DNA from: Scilla litardierei
Taxonomy: Eukaryota > Streptophyta > Magnoliopsida > Asparagales > Asparagaceae
NCBI GenBank assembly: GCA_030789695.1
Contig: CM061140.1
Coordinates: 170,834,319 to 170,898,318, forward strand
Direction of reading: 5' to 3'
DNA length: 64,000 nt
The notes beneath the pieces are model-generated. The model did not search any database. It saw only the letters and a program-made list of their open reading frames with translations, and was not told the origin of the DNA. Shown here piece by piece: positions 11,520 through 23,329 of the stretch. A program made the position numbers and the translations under genes. Every line of letters begins with the position of its first letter. Position 1 is the first letter of the stretch.

Positions 11520-12359
11520 TGTTTCTGTTTCGGGGTGTTTTCTCACCGCTGGATTGTTGACTGGAGGGCTGGAGGTCAACGTGGTCAAGGGGGAAACGTG
11601 GGACCTTCGGGATCGGTTGGAGGTGTGCTCGCTCGATGAGGGACGCACGGATCCTTGTGTCGGCTTGTCAAAGGGTAGCCACAGCAAAAGCGACAACCTC
11701 CTTATGGCAGAGGCGAGCGGGCTCGGAGATGAGGGCACTCGGCTCCGATTGGGAAGACGCTGAGGGTGAGCCTCGATGTCGCTGGATCTGCTCGACCTGA
11801 ATAGACGAGAAAGCCCGTCAGGGTGGTCAGACCTTGGTTCCAACCAAGTCCCCTCCGATGCCTAAGTTAGAACGGATCTGAAGGATGCTCGGTGGGATCG
11901 GTATGGCTCATAGGGAGACCAATACGCGAGTCCTCGGGCCGAGATGTGGAGAGGAAATATAAGGTGGAAGACAAGGTTATGTGAGTAGAATACCTCGGTG
12001 CTTTTTTGGGTATCCAGGAAGTGATCCACTCATACGTTGTACCTCGAGTCTCTTTATAGGAGTCCTCCACGTCCACGCCTCCTCAATATCCCCCAGTTCT
12101 GCCCCCATGATCCCTCTCTTTGATGGCGTCTTCATGGGTCATGAAGGTGGGCATAATGGGGCCCCTTAATGGTGATTAAGGGGGCGTCCTTTAAGGGGAG
12201 CGGTTAGCTCCCGCTGACGTAGACCGGTGGAAGCGCCCGCTTCGGTCCGAGGCCGACCCGACTCCAAGTCTTCGTGGGGGCCTCGTCGCTTGGCCCGCTC
12301 TCCTTTAGGGCTACCGGCTTGCGACGTGGGCTTGGGCCGTTTGGTCTTGGCCCATCTCA
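11520..12359 (-). repeat. Gypsy LTR family A, second copy in inverted orientation
   Basis: Read on the minus strand it starts TGAGATGGGCC, has a TATAAAGAG box (about 12050-12060), and ends near GAAACAGAAACA. It is homologous along its length to the plus-strand fragment at 5483-6278. Flanking 5-bp sequences do not match, so it is not a clean solo LTR. The segment 11355-11519 between the two LTRs shows no feature that I recognise. Confidence 0.8.
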
Positions 12360-12603
12360 GAATGGTTGTATCAATTGCCCCTATCGCTCAGGCCGTTCGG
12401 ATTTTGCCGGTTCGGTTCGAGCGATGTGATTTGTGTGGATTTGACAGGTGCGCCAGTCGAGGCAGTGTCATTAAATGGAAGTCATCATGACGCTGCCAGG
12501 TTGGACTTCTCCTGCCCTTGGGAGCAGAATTCGAAGTAACGTTGATCGCTAGATGTCGCCACGCGTCCTCCTTCGAACAGCTCAGATTCTGAGATTGTTT
12601 CTC

Positions 12604-12611
12604 ATATAAAA
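12604..12611 (+). promoter_or_regulatory. Candidate TATA box of the decayed gypsy-type ORF
   Basis: ATATAAAA lies about 145 bases upstream of the ATG at 12757, in a pyrimidine-rich leader. It is the only TATA-like site in good position for that frame. Confidence 0.4.
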
Positions 12612-12756
12612 TCGCCACCCTTCCGGATTTGATCTTTGCGCTTTCTGATCTGATCCTGTTCCTCCGAGTGCTAACGAATTCTCCTTTGTCTTTCTTCTTT
12701 CGGTCTCCTTTCATGGTAATCTCCTTCTTTATCTTCTGTCTCACTCGATCCATCTC

Positions 12757-14856
12757 ATGGCTGCACTTAGGATAGGAAGTTCTGCTCCTGGGTCCGGAGA
12801 TCCCCAGGTTCCAGGGTCTGGCAATCCTCCGACCCCAAGGTCCAGTAACCCCACGGCTCCTCGTCCGGCTCCTGACAAAGGGAAGGGCTTGCTGTATGAA
12901 GACTCGGCCCGCCGAGATGACGCCCATGCAGCGGTGGAGTTCGATGTTCATTCGGTGATTCTCAGGTCATCGTCGTCCATTCCCTATGCCACGGCTGAGG
13001 AGATCCATGCAAAGTACCTCTGTCACCCGTACGGTGTTCGGATTCCCTTTGCCGATGAAAGGATTTGCTACCTAGGGAGCCGTGAGTTCGGCGTCTATGT
13101 TGAGATGTTCCGCATCGGGCTTCGCTTCCATCTCCACACGTTCATCATCCAGATCTTAGATTTCTTGGTGGTGGCCCTGTGCCAGCTGACCCCTTACTCG
13201 ATCGCGGCCTTGGTGGGATTTATTGTGATCTGCCATGGAAGTTGGTTGGAGCCGACCCTGTCCCTCTTCTTTTATTACTTCCGGGTTTAGACGATCTGTC
13301 AGGGGTCGTGGTAGCACATCTGCACCCGGGTGGGAAGGGAGTGTCTGCTGGGTCTGCCCCGCTGGGTTGGCAACTGGAGTAGGAATTATGTCTTCGTCAC
13401 TTTTACGAAAGACGTTGTGATCATGACCGGTTAGGGGAGCTTGTGTCAATATGACTTGACATTATCCCTTTCCAAGGCCGGTCAGATTGCGGTCAGACGT
13501 TTGTCGTCGATGTCACCGGTGGAGAGGTCAGTCTGGCCTCTGCTGGACGACCTTCTCCTCAAAAATGTCCCGTGGTCCCCCGGTTGGCGCTTTCTTCTTT
13601 CTGCTCTTCTCCATCGCTTACCCTGATCTTTTCTCCTTCTGCAGGAATGGCGGGTCGAGAGTTCAGCTGTGACATTCGCGAGCTCATTCGGGGGGCATAG
13701 CAGGTGCAGAAACCCTTCTGGCCATGCACCTCGGCGGATGGTGGAGGAGAAGATCCGCGCAGCTGACGTCGCGATGGGGACGGTGGAGCCGGTGGTCCTG
13801 CCCCCTCCTCTGCCCCAAGTCGTCGTTGATTCTCCCGCGACGGGGAACCTGACTGATGACAACCCCGATCCCGGCCGTACCGAGGGGGTCGTCGGAGGCT
13901 CCGATCAAGGCTACTGAACACCGGCCGGGAACCGCGGGGAAGAACGGAAGCGCCCCCTTCGGACTCTAAGGGGCCCGAAGAGAGGAAGAAGAAGAAGGTG
14001 GTGGAGGGCAGGCCCTTAACGGTGCCCGAGGCACCGACCCTCTCGGGGGCAACCCTCCCACTAGTGGAGGTGGCCACTTCGACCAGCCTAGTCGAGGATT
14101 CGCCAGTCGGTGCAGGGGGCACCCTGTCCATACTTGAGGCTGGCCTGGATGTCAGTCCAGAGAATCGGTCTTCGTCGATCGAGGCATGGCCGTCCAGCTG
14201 GCACATGGCTCCGTCCTCCCGATGGACCTATCTCTATTGGAGAGGGTCCGCTCCGACCGCCTAGCGAATTGCCTGGTCTGGTAGCTCCAGTGGGTTGGCA
14301 CTTCTCTAGCCTCCACCTCCGTTTCGCGGCGGCCTTTGCTTACTCCTTTTATCTCGCAAGCTTCCATGATGGTCGTCGAGACACAGCGCCGCGCAGAGCG
14401 GGTGATCAGTCTCAAGGCGGCCTTGGCACAGGAGCGCTTGAGGGCTGATGCGACCAAGGCGGTGGCTGAAGAGGCCCGTTCGGAAGCTCTTCATTTGCAA
14501 CATCGGGTGGACGAGCTTACCTCTGAGGTGAGTGACTTGAGGGAGGCCCTGGCGGCCGCCGAGAGATCCACTCAGGAGGCGGAGGAGACATTTCGTCGGG
14601 AGAGACATGAGCTCTGGGCCGAGTTAGGGGCCATGCGGAAAGCACACCCGCCCGACTCGTCGAGGAGGTAGAGAGGGGTTATGAGGATGTCCTGGCACCG
14701 AGGATCGCAGCAGCTCTCCGGGAGGCGTTCCAGTCCTACAAAGACATCCTGGCCCCGAGGATTGTGGGGGCCTTTCGGGACGGGTCCCAGAGGTTCGAGG
14801 AGCGGGTCCGGCAGACGCTTCTTTCCCCTTCGGCTGGCCCCGAGGGGCCCGTTTGA
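12757..14856 (+). pseudogene. Decayed 'putative gypsy-type transposon' ORF (PF04195-like) with coiled coil
   Basis: The first segment (12757-13290) has a Pro/Ser-rich N-terminus. A block follows (GVRIPFADERICYLGSREFG, then GLRFHLHTFIIQILDFLVVA and CQLTPYS) that matches the plant family annotated as gypsy-type transposon protein, PF04195. After 13290 the family-like sequence continues in other frames (LLGLPRWVGNW near 13340), so frameshifts have broken it. A Lys-rich and Pro-rich linker follows. A long Ala/Glu/Arg-rich coiled coil (14336-14671: AERVISLKAALAQERLRADA) and, one frame away, a C-terminal segment (EERVRQTLL) end at a stop near 14856. The function of this ORF in gypsy elements is not known. 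GC content is high compared with the neighbouring DNA. Confidence 0.7.
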
Positions 14857-15129
14857 TCGGGTCAGGGTGAGGCCCCCGGGGACGCTTCTTCTCGGGCCCC
14901 GGTGTCGTAGGCGATGTCCCCCTGTTTTTTGTCCCCTCCCTTGTACAGAATAATATTTTGAAATATAAATGCTTGATATCTTTACCATTTTGTGTACCGT
15001 CGTATTTCTGTCAAGCGTTCTCTGGGTTGTGCTTCTGACGTTTAGTTGTCCCCCCTCCTACTGCTCATGACGGGATGGCCTACTGGTTTGAGTTGCGGGA
15101 GGCTTTCTTTCTGCCGGCTAAGTCATTGT

Positions 15130-15280
15130 CTTATCGGGGTGATTGGCCTGCTGGGAGGATAGCACCCAGCCTTGTAGGTGATCGCAATAATCTACCGGCT
15201 GGGGGGTTGCCCTCCAGCCTTTAAGGGAGATCAGGGTTGATCGGCCTGCTGGGGGAATTGCTCTCAGCTATACGGTACAT
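15130..15280 (+). repeat. Hairpin minisatellite, left part
   Basis: About three degenerate units of 60-65 bp read roughly GATCGGCCTGCTGGG...CCCAGCCTT. Each contains an inverted repeat such as GCTGGG/CCCAGC or GGCTGG/CCAGCC. The array is the 3' neighbour of the decayed ORF. It is interrupted at 15441 by the Athila-like element and resumes at 23330. The stretch 14860-15130 shows nothing recognisable beyond a 3'-UTR-like AT-rich patch near 14945. Confidence 0.7.
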
Positions 15281-15753
15281 CGGGGCCGTCGGCTCGTTGG
15301 GGGCGCTCGACGTTTTCCAGGTGGATATTCTCCGGTCTTCCCAGGGTATTTCCTTGCAGACCTCTCGTCCTCTGTTAGGTTGAGCAGACGGTCCCGGGAG
15401 AACCGCCCTGACCTGCTTGATGGTCGGTCTGCTCGGTCGGTGGTGGGCTCCGAAAAGGTGCTTCTCTCAAGCGCAAGAGTCCGCACAAGTAGTAAAATCT
15501 GGGAGTCCAGATGTCGAATCCTCGAGAGAAATCTGTTGAAACCACAAGATTAAATCAAATAGAAAATCTACGTAGAGAAACTAAACACTTTAGTGGTGGT
15601 GGTGTGGATGTGTTTGATGGTGAATTGTGAATACGTGAACGATACGAACAATGAAAATACGTGAAAATATCAATGAGAAATATGCACATGGTATGGTTTC
15701 GTTAGGATCAGTGATTCGTATACGTTGGTTGATTAAATATAACTCAATAAATC

Positions 15754-15924
15754 CTCCTTTTGGGAGCGATTCATCGGAAGATACCCTTTTGGGGATTCAA
15801 GCACAATATGAATTAAATAGTCGCTAAAATTATAATCCTACGAATACGGTATGATGCTCTCTTTTGGAGAGATCAAAGCTCACCCTTTTGGGGTGATCAT
15901 CAACCTAATCACTTCTTTTGGAAG
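15754..15924. other. Five TTTTG-loop hairpins in the LTR
   Basis: Five short inverted repeats have the same loop TTTTG and different, self-complementary stems: CTCC/GGAG (15754-15766), CCC/GGG (15784-15794), CTCTC/GAGAG (15857-15871), CACCC/GGGTG (15881-15895) and CTTC/GAAG (15912-15924). All five recur in the other LTR (21939-22109). Confidence 0.8.
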
Positions 15925-16065
15925 ATGAAAAAGCAGATTTAATAGTAAAATTTACAACTTTAGCAACATAAACGCTTACGAACGATGATATTCAACCAAA
16001 CAAATACGATTCACATCCCCTAACTACTCCATACCATGCATAAATAAGAATTAGTTACTCATAAT

Positions 16066-16623
16066 TAGGGATGGCAATTCTACCCACGGGTACGGATACC
16101 CATGGATACCCGCCCGTTTGGGTACGGGTATGGGTAGACTTTTGTACCCATGGGTACGGGTATGGGTACCCATGTTTTACCCACGGGTAAAATTGGACGG
16201 GTATGGACAATATATATCCATACCCACGGGTACCCGTACCCGGTCATTTTAAAATACATGTGTATGTTTACTACTTTGATGTTTGAAAAAAAAATATAAT
16301 TTTCAATAATTTTTGACATGTTAGTCAAAAGGCTTGCAGTATGGATACGGATATGGATGTTTGTCAATCTTTTTACAGGTAATGGGTATGTATACCCATA
16401 CCCATTGGGTATATGGATATCCATACGATGGGTATGGATATCCATACCCATACCCAGCGGGTACACGGGTACCCACGGGTATCCGTATACCCGATGGGTA
16501 TGGGTATGGGTACAAAAATTTACCCATCACGGGTATGGGTACGGGTATGGGTACGGGAAAATTGAGCGGGTACGGGTATGGATAGTGCATATCCATACCC
16601 GCCCGCCCGTTTTGCCATCCCTA
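16066..16623. mobile_element. hAT-type MITE with GGGTAC-rich interior, 8-bp TSD CTCATAAT
   Basis: Terminal inverted repeats TAGGGATGGCAA/TTGCCATCCCTA are flanked by CTCATAAT on both sides (16058-16065 and 16624-16631). The other LTR of the host element lacks the insert and shows the single unduplicated octamer, which proves the insertion. The interior is a degenerate array of GGGTACGGGTATGGG words and their complements. It makes spurious open frames on both strands, and no transposase is encoded. Confidence 0.93.
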
Positions 16624-17838
16624 CTCATAATGCAAGAATAAACTAGTTTCATAGCCAAATACTTCAAGTTCATAGCAAAATACAATAGAAAACACCCAAA
16701 TACGGGGTATAAGTTTAAGAAAATATCACCAAAACTCCAAGCTAAGACTCCAAACTCTCTGGAAAACTGAAGAACAGCCTCTGGAAATTTACAGAATTTT
16801 TCAGAGAGAAATTTCGGCTCCTAGATGCTCCAATACGCCAATAATACGCCCAAAATCTACTTGAATTCGCCCAAAACCCTAGGAATATCTTATATATGCT
16901 CATTGCGGGTTTACTGTGGCTAACGGGTCAAAACCCGCTCCATTTTCGCTTAAAACCCAAACCCGCAAACCGCCGCTATTCTCAACCGTCGATCTGGGCG
17001 GGATCGTACCTCGTGCTGACACGCGTCCCCTGATATCGGATCCATCCGACCCGCGCCCGTGAACGCTTCCACATCCGCCTCGGGTTAAGTCCGGGCCGTC
17101 CGATCGAGAGATCGAACGGTCGAGATCTCGGCCGATCGTCGCCGCTCAGATGCGGGCTTCGTTCGCCCTTACTTGTGACCGTCTGATCCAGCGGGAAGCT
17201 GCTACGATCTCGCCACGTAGCACTAGGAATTGCGCCCGCCTGCGTCGCTTGATTTCGCGAGCGGGCCGTTGGATCGTGATCCAACGGCCACGATGATGCC
17301 ACGCCGCCGCTTCAATATCGCACGATGATCCGATCTTGGCCGTTCGTTCAAAATGCGGGATTGAACGTAGCGATGCCACGTGTCCGCAGTTACGCGCGCT
17401 CCGCCCGCTGTATTGGGTTGATTTCAGCCGTTCGATCGAAATCGAACGATCGTACGATTTCCACGTCTCCTGCTTGTTGTAAGCCGTCGGATTAGGCATG
17501 GATCGCTTGGATACGGCCACGTGTTCATCAAGATTCGTGCCAACTTTATTTTATTTCCAATAAATGGTATTCTGCATTCAAAAATTCACAGTAATTAACA
17601 CAGATCTCAGAAAAATACAAATAAATAGTCGTTGGAATCGTGAGATCGAGACCAAGCTAGGAAAAATATAAAAAGTGCAGAAATACTCCATTAATTGCTG
17701 TTTTGTGCTCAAATAGAGTGTTTTCTCTAATAAATAAATGTGTAGAAAATACGAATGTATTAGAGAATAATATAGCATCACCTGAGCACAAAATAGGACT
17801 AAATGGGGGGTTAAATATGTAATATTGAACCCGAATCA

Positions 17839-19327
17839 CACCCCCCAACTAGCGATTTGCTAGTCTCTAGCAAAAAGAGCGATTAATACGGATGAGTAAT
17901 AAAACAATAAGTTCTTTCAAAATGCTCATGGCATGGCTCAATAATACGCATTCCAACATGATCTTGACCATCAATATACACATCCATGAAAAAAATCAAT
18001 CACATGATATTTTCTCTAATTTAGTATGAATAAATAACATGCAAGCATCGTTTTGCGCAAGCGAAAGTATAACACGTCGTTTTTTCTCTAGTCATCTTGT
18101 TTCCAAGGAATTGGCCTATCAAAACAATCATTCAAGACATGGGTATTGAAGTTGCTTAGTATATTCACCATTTCTTTTCTTTTATTAGTTCCGCGTAACG
18201 CGCATCAAGCAACATTCGCAGAAAAAGGTATAACTTGGATCGCTCCATCAAATGAGTGAGTTTTCTATCAATGGCTCCCAAATCAGACGATAATAGGGCA
18301 TTAGGCCAAAAAGGACCCCTCGGACTGTACTACTCGAGCCAACCAAGTTATTTATTTAGTGACATACTTCTTCATTCATTTTTCATTCATTCATTTTTCA
18401 TTCATTTTTTTTCTTCGTTTCTTTTCTTTTTTCTTTATATTTTTCTCTTTTTCTTTGTAAGCAACTCAACACCCGTTCTTTGAATATAAACATTAGTATC
18501 AGTGGCCAAATTCCTCTTCAACTTGAAGACTATTCTTATAAATCGTGTATACTTAAGCTTTTTCATCACATTAGCATGCATGAAATAAATTCAAACTATT
18601 TCTAGATATTAATCATGGAAATTGAAAATTTTCATGAATATCATATTAACGGTAATTCCATGAATGAAAAATAATTTAATCAAGCCATAAGCAATTTTTA
18701 GAACTCAATTAATGCGTAATCATCCGAATTTGAGGCATATGAAGGAGTTCTAAAATGATGAGATTTGGTGATTTATTCTTCTCAAAAAAAAATCCGAAGG
18801 TCTCATACACACCCCCCAACTAAAGATGGACATTGTTCTCAATATCGAAAGGGGTACGAGTTTATTCAAGCCAGCAACCTAGAAAGCATATCAAATCTAC
18901 ACTACTGGAAAGAACACACCGTGATCAAATGGCGGATCCCGAATCTTTAATTGTGGAGGAAGTTGTTCAATTTGCTCCTTGCGCTCCTCGGCGAGTAATT
19001 TTCCTCCAATGACTAAACTGGACTCCAGCAACACAACTCCAAGTATCTCTATAAGCTGTTTACCAGTTTCCTGCAAGAGATGAGTTATGTCAGTCCGAGT
19101 TAGTTCGAAATTCTTATCGACAAAAGTATTCCAAATGTAGTCATCAAAATAGTTGAAATAAATTAAAGCACGTTGACGACTACTCCCTGAAAGATATGCA
19201 CTACTCTCTGTACGATGCTCAGTCAATGGGGAGAGGGGTAAATGATTTTGGGAAAAACTGGAGGAGGGCATGGTTCTGACTCCATGGCGATAATCTCAAA
19301 ACCCTTGTCCCTAGCTATATCCTCCTC
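17839..19327 (-). other. Noncoding 3' internal region of the Athila-like element
   Basis: The stretch contains no convincing coding similarity. The minus strand shows features common in the 3' regions of Athila-type elements, including a second TAGTTGGGGGGTG word (18806-18822) next to ATTGAGAACAATGTCC. A pyrimidine-rich tract lies at 18360-18465. A minus-strand frame at 18897-19271 (124 codons) is probably the remainder of an internal ORF, but I do not recognise it. Confidence 0.5.
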
Positions 19328-19905
19328 TCATTCATCCAAGATTGCTAGCTCGTCCTCTCTTTTGCACACACTTTTTGCCATGTGGATATTTATATTCGTG
19401 TCCTCAACGTGACATGGCTTGCTCGATTTTCCTGCAATAGAAGATAAATTAGTATTAGATTCTTGAAGTTGAATTTCAAAAGAAATATTTTCGTCTAAGC
19501 AAGTGGCAATCAGAGTAAGATTTTCAAAGGATTTCTGAATCTGCCGACTCCGAGCAAGGAAATTCTCTTGGAATTGGTGGGATGTAGCCTCCTGTGTCTG
19601 AATAATCGAGTGAACTTCCTCTTTCATGGATTGCAAAGGTACGTCTACGCTTTGCTCTTCTTGATCAAGGCACGAAGGCTCCGTTGAATCGCTCTCTGAA
19701 GTCTCTTCCATGGTTTCTTCATTTTCTTGCAGAGACTCCATGTATTCCCACGCCTCTGTCGGCGTCATGCCTCCCAATAATTCCTGCAGCTGTGGTCGTA
19801 GTCCATCTAGGAAGGACACCATAAGCTCTTCATTTGTGTACCCATGCTGCGGATAGCTCGATACTATGTTTGTGAACCTCCTCCAGGCCTGAAAGAAAGT
19901 TTCAC
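19328..19905 (-). pseudogene. gag: Retrotransposon gag fragment of the Athila-like element
   Basis: The minus strand reads ACETFFQAWRRFTNIVSSYP, then MVSFLDGLRPQLQELLGG and TPTEAWEYMESLQENEE. This is the end of the retrotransposon-gag capsid domain of gypsy elements, where E-S-x-x-x-A-W-x-R-F is typical, followed by a Glu-rich coiled-coil tail. The upstream half of the domain is missing because unrelated sequence begins at about 19922. The tail runs to a stop at 19328. Confidence 0.8.
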
Positions 19906-19921
19906 AAGCTTTTCCATCCTA

Positions 19922-21545
19922 TGTTTGTGTGCATTAGCATACCGTGCATCATACAGATTGTTCGTGCAATAGAACTTCATATAATCCATTTTAAAAAACA
20001 AAAGTTTATGTACAAAAAATTAAACAAAAATTTATATACAGTAAAGTGGAAAGTGATTCGGAGTAAAAAGTGTATATTTATACCCCCTAACTATCCTCAT
20101 TTTGTGCTAAAGATTACACTTAATCGTGCTCTTTTGGGTATATTTTCATTTCATATCAATTTTAGGGCTTACTCTCATTCTTGGCACAAAATACGGTTTT
20201 TATCGTACTTATTGGCTTCCTACTATTTGTCGCATGCTCCTGGTATTATTTTGATCATATTGACAAATTTTGAGAATTATTTGAGCAATAGGTTATTTTA
20301 TATGATTTTTGGAAGTCAATATTTGGTTATATAAGTCATTATATTTATTTTCACATCATATGGACTAATTTCCACTTCTCCTATTTTTCAGGTACTCCTG
20401 AGATTTTTTTTTGGATTTTCTGTAATTTTTCCAGAATTTTTAGGATTTTCTAGCTATTTTTTGGAGATTTTTGGAGCTAGAATGGCATTTCTGTAAATTC
20501 TGGAAAGAAGAAAAAAATATACAGCGGAAAATTTAATCCCGCCCCCCCGGTTTGCAAAGATATTATTTTTGGGCCCGGATTTCGGGTTTGATTGAACAAA
20601 GAAGAAGAAAAATAGAGCATGGGCCTGAAATGAATTGTGTTCTGTTATTTCCTGGGCTGAAGACGTTTTTGGGTGGGAGAGCTTCGTTTTTTTTTGGTTT
20701 TCTTGCTGTTTTTCTTGGGGGTTCTTCTTCCCCAAAGGGCTTGGCTAGGGGAGGAGGCCATGGATGAAGCTTGGAGCTTGGAGGAGCATTTGGGAGAGGA
20801 GGATTTCCATCTTGGAGTGACACTTGGGTGAAATTTCTCCAACTTCTTGTGTTTTGATTTAGGGTTTTACATTGTAATTGGATGATTGATTTTGAGTAAA
20901 AACGTCTCCTTTTTCATTATGAATGTCTAGATCTCTCTTGTGTAATTGTGTTTGGTGATTGTTGGTTGCTTGGGTTGTAAAATTCATCTCTATCACATTT
21001 TATTTTCTAAATTAGTGTATGAAACTTGAGTTAGCTTTGTTTATTGGAACCCTAAGGGGAAATCCAAGAAGAGGATTATCCTAGCGGACCCTCTCTAATG
21101 AGCTTATTGTCTATTACTCACATGGGTTTCATTCACTACTTATTGCACCCCACTTGTTCGATGAAATGCCGTATTTTCCGATTGAGCTCCCTTAGCCGGG
21201 AGATCAATTGAGTATATATATAGGGATGATTTCTTGCACCCACGGCCTCATTCGCATGCACACCACACGAGTCATCCTCGTTACTTGCCGATTCGGCTCT
21301 CCACCCCTAGTGCGTAGGATAGGATTTTAATTTCCTCATGTTTTTCACCACACTTTTACCACTCATCCACTGTTAATTGAGATTGTTGTAAAACACTTTA
21401 TTTTTCATTATCGATCAATTTTGTGAACGTAGAACGACTTGTCCCTGTGATCCGACCCGGTACTCACCGGTTATTTTTATATTGCATTGACGCTCCTACG
21501 CTTGGGAGCGGAAGGCGTGCACTTGCGCGTTTTCCGAGTCAACCA
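19922..21545 (+). repeat. LTR-like sequence of another gypsy element inside the Athila-like element (uncertain)
   Basis: The stretch separates the gag fragment from the 5' leader near 21600. Read on the plus strand it has the composition of a gypsy LTR: an AT-rich first part, a block near 20390-20480 typical of such LTRs (TTTTCAGGTACTC...), a T-rich leader, and GATCCGACCCGGTACTCACCGG near 21450, a word often seen at LTR ends in plants. I could not find matching ends or a target-site duplication, so the call rests on resemblance and position. Confidence 0.4.
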
Positions 21546-21606
21546 GAAAGATCTCACCGAAGGTCCTCTGAATGAAATAAACTGTAGTAACAAATCATTC
21601 CTCCCC

Positions 21607-21624
21607 GGCAACGGTGCCAAAAAG
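21607..21624 (-). other. Athila-type primer-binding site
   Basis: The minus strand reads TTGGCACCGTTGCCGGGG immediately inside the 5' LTR. It differs by one base from the common Athila PBS. Confidence 0.85.
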
Positions 21625-21625
21625 T

Positions 21626-23250
21626 TGGTGGGCTCCGAAAAGGTGCTTCTCTCAAGCGCAAGAGTCCGTACAAGTAGTAAAATCTGGGAGTCCAGATGTC
21701 GAATCCTCGGGAGAAATCTGTTGAAACCACAAGATTAAATCAAATAGAAAATCTACGTAGAGAAACTAAACACTTTAGTGGTGGTGGTGTGGATGTGTTT
21801 GATGGTGAATTGTGAATACGTGAACGATACGAACAATGAGAATACGTGAAAATATCAATGAGAAATATGCACATGGTATGGTTTCGTTAGGATCAGTGAT
21901 TCGTATACGTTGGTTGATTAAATATAACTCAATAAATCCTCCTTTTGGGAGCGATTCATCGGAAGATACCCTTTTGGGGATTCAAGCACAATATGAATTA
22001 AATAGTCGCTAAAATTATAATCCTACGAATACGGTATGAAGCTCTCTTTTGGAGAGATCAAAGCTCACCCTTTTGGGGTGATCATCAACCTAATCACTTC
22101 TTTTGGAAGATGAAAAAGCGGATTTAATAGTAAAAATTACAACTTTAGCAACATAAACGCTTACGAACGATGATATTCAACCAAACAAATACGATTCACA
22201 TCCCCTAACTACTCCATACCATGCACAAATTAGAATTAGTTACTCATAATGCAAGAATAAACTAGTTTCATAGCCAAATACTTCAAGTTCATAGCAAAAT
22301 ACAATAGAAAACACCCAAATACGGGGTATAAGTTTAAGAAAATATCACCAAAACTCCAAGCTAAGACTCCAAACTCTCTGGAAAATTGAAGAATAGCCTC
22401 TGGAAATTTACAAAATTTTTCAGAGAGAAATTTCGGCTCCTAGATGCTCCAATACGCCAATAATACGCCCAAAATCTGCTTGAATTCGCCCCAAAACCCT
22501 AGGAATACCTTATATAGGCTCATTGCGGGTTTACTGTGGCTAACGGGTCAAAACCCGCTCCATTTTCGCTTAAAACCCAAACCCGCAAACCGCCGTTATT
22601 CTCAACCGTCGATCTGGGCGGGATCGTACCTCGTGCTGACACGCGTCCCCTGATATCGGATCCATCCGACCCGCGCCCGTGAACGCTTCCGCATCTGCCT
22701 TGGGTTAAGTCCGGACCGTCCGATCGAGAGATCGAACGGTCGAGATCTCGGCCGTTCGTTCAAAATGCGGGATTGAACGTAGCGCTGCCACGTGTCCGCA
22801 GTTACGCGCGCTCCGCCCGCTGTGTTGGGTTGATTTTAGCCGTTCGATCGAAATCGAACGATCGTACGATTTCCACGTCTCCTGCTTGTTGTAAGCCGTC
22901 GGATTAGGTAGGGATCGCTTGGATACGGCCACGTGTTCATCAAGATTCGTGCCAACTTTATTTTATTTCCAATAAATGGTATTCTGCATTCAAAAATTCA
23001 CAGTAATTAGCACAGATCTCAGAAAAATACAAATAAATAGTCGTTGGAATCGTGAGATCGAGACCAAGCTAGGAAAAATATAAAAAGTGCAGAAATACTC
23101 CATTAATTGCTGTTTTGTGCTCAAATAGAGTGTTTTCTCTAATAAATAAATGTGTAGAAAATACGAATGTATTAGAGAATAATATAGCATCACCTGAGCA
23201 TAAAATAGGACTAAATGGGGGGTTAAATATGTAATATTGAACCCGAACCA
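21626..23250 (-). repeat. 5' LTR of the Athila-like element
   Basis: It begins TGGTGGGCTCC and ends GAACCCGAACCA on the plus strand. It lacks the MITE and about 207 bp near 22750 present in the other LTR; the rest differs by scattered substitutions. The five TTTTG-loop hairpins are at 21939-21951, about 21965-21980, 22042-22056, 22066-22080 and 22097-22109. Confidence 0.92.
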
Positions 23251-23329
23251 GTCGGTTCCAAGGAGACGTTCTTGGGTTTTCAGTTGAACGGATGTTCGTC
23301 CTGTCGGGGGGTTGTCCTCGGTCTCGAGG

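Larger units (their letters stand above)
15441..17838 (-). repeat. 3' LTR of the Athila-like element, with MITE insertion
   Basis: It begins TGGTGGGCTCC and ends GAATCA on the plus strand. Compared with the other LTR it carries a 558-bp hAT-type MITE plus duplicated octamer (16066-16631). It also keeps about 207 bp (around 17125-17335) that the other LTR has lost between two GGCCGTTCG/GGCCGATCG-like words. Five TTTTG-loop hairpins lie at 15754-15924. Confidence 0.92.
15441..23250 (-). mobile_element. Athila-like gypsy element, non-autonomous, 5-bp TSD GTCGG
   Basis: The element is bounded by LTRs 15441-17838 and 21626-23250 and flanked by identical GTCGG pentamers (15436-15440 and 23251-23255). 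On the minus strand, TTGGCACCGTTGCCGGGGA lies just inside the right LTR. This is the Athila-type PBS (usually TGGCGCCGTTGCCGGGGA), so the right LTR is 5'. A GGGGGG purine tract (plus-strand CACCCCCC, 17837-17844) abuts the left LTR. Internally only a gag fragment (19328-19905) and noncoding sequence remain. No pol is visible. It inserted into the hairpin minisatellite. Confidence 0.92.

Noticed and set aside
16081..16600. Interstitial telomere repeat
   Set aside because: The words are GGGTACGGGTATGGG variants on both strands between TIRs and not the plant telomere repeat TTTAGGG.
16080..16641. Tyr/Pro/Gly-repeat open frames on both strands
   Set aside because: They are translations of GGGTAC-type words inside the hAT-type MITE.
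19921..20334. 137-codon plus-strand frame
   Set aside because: AT-rich, no family similarity, and located in LTR-like sequence.
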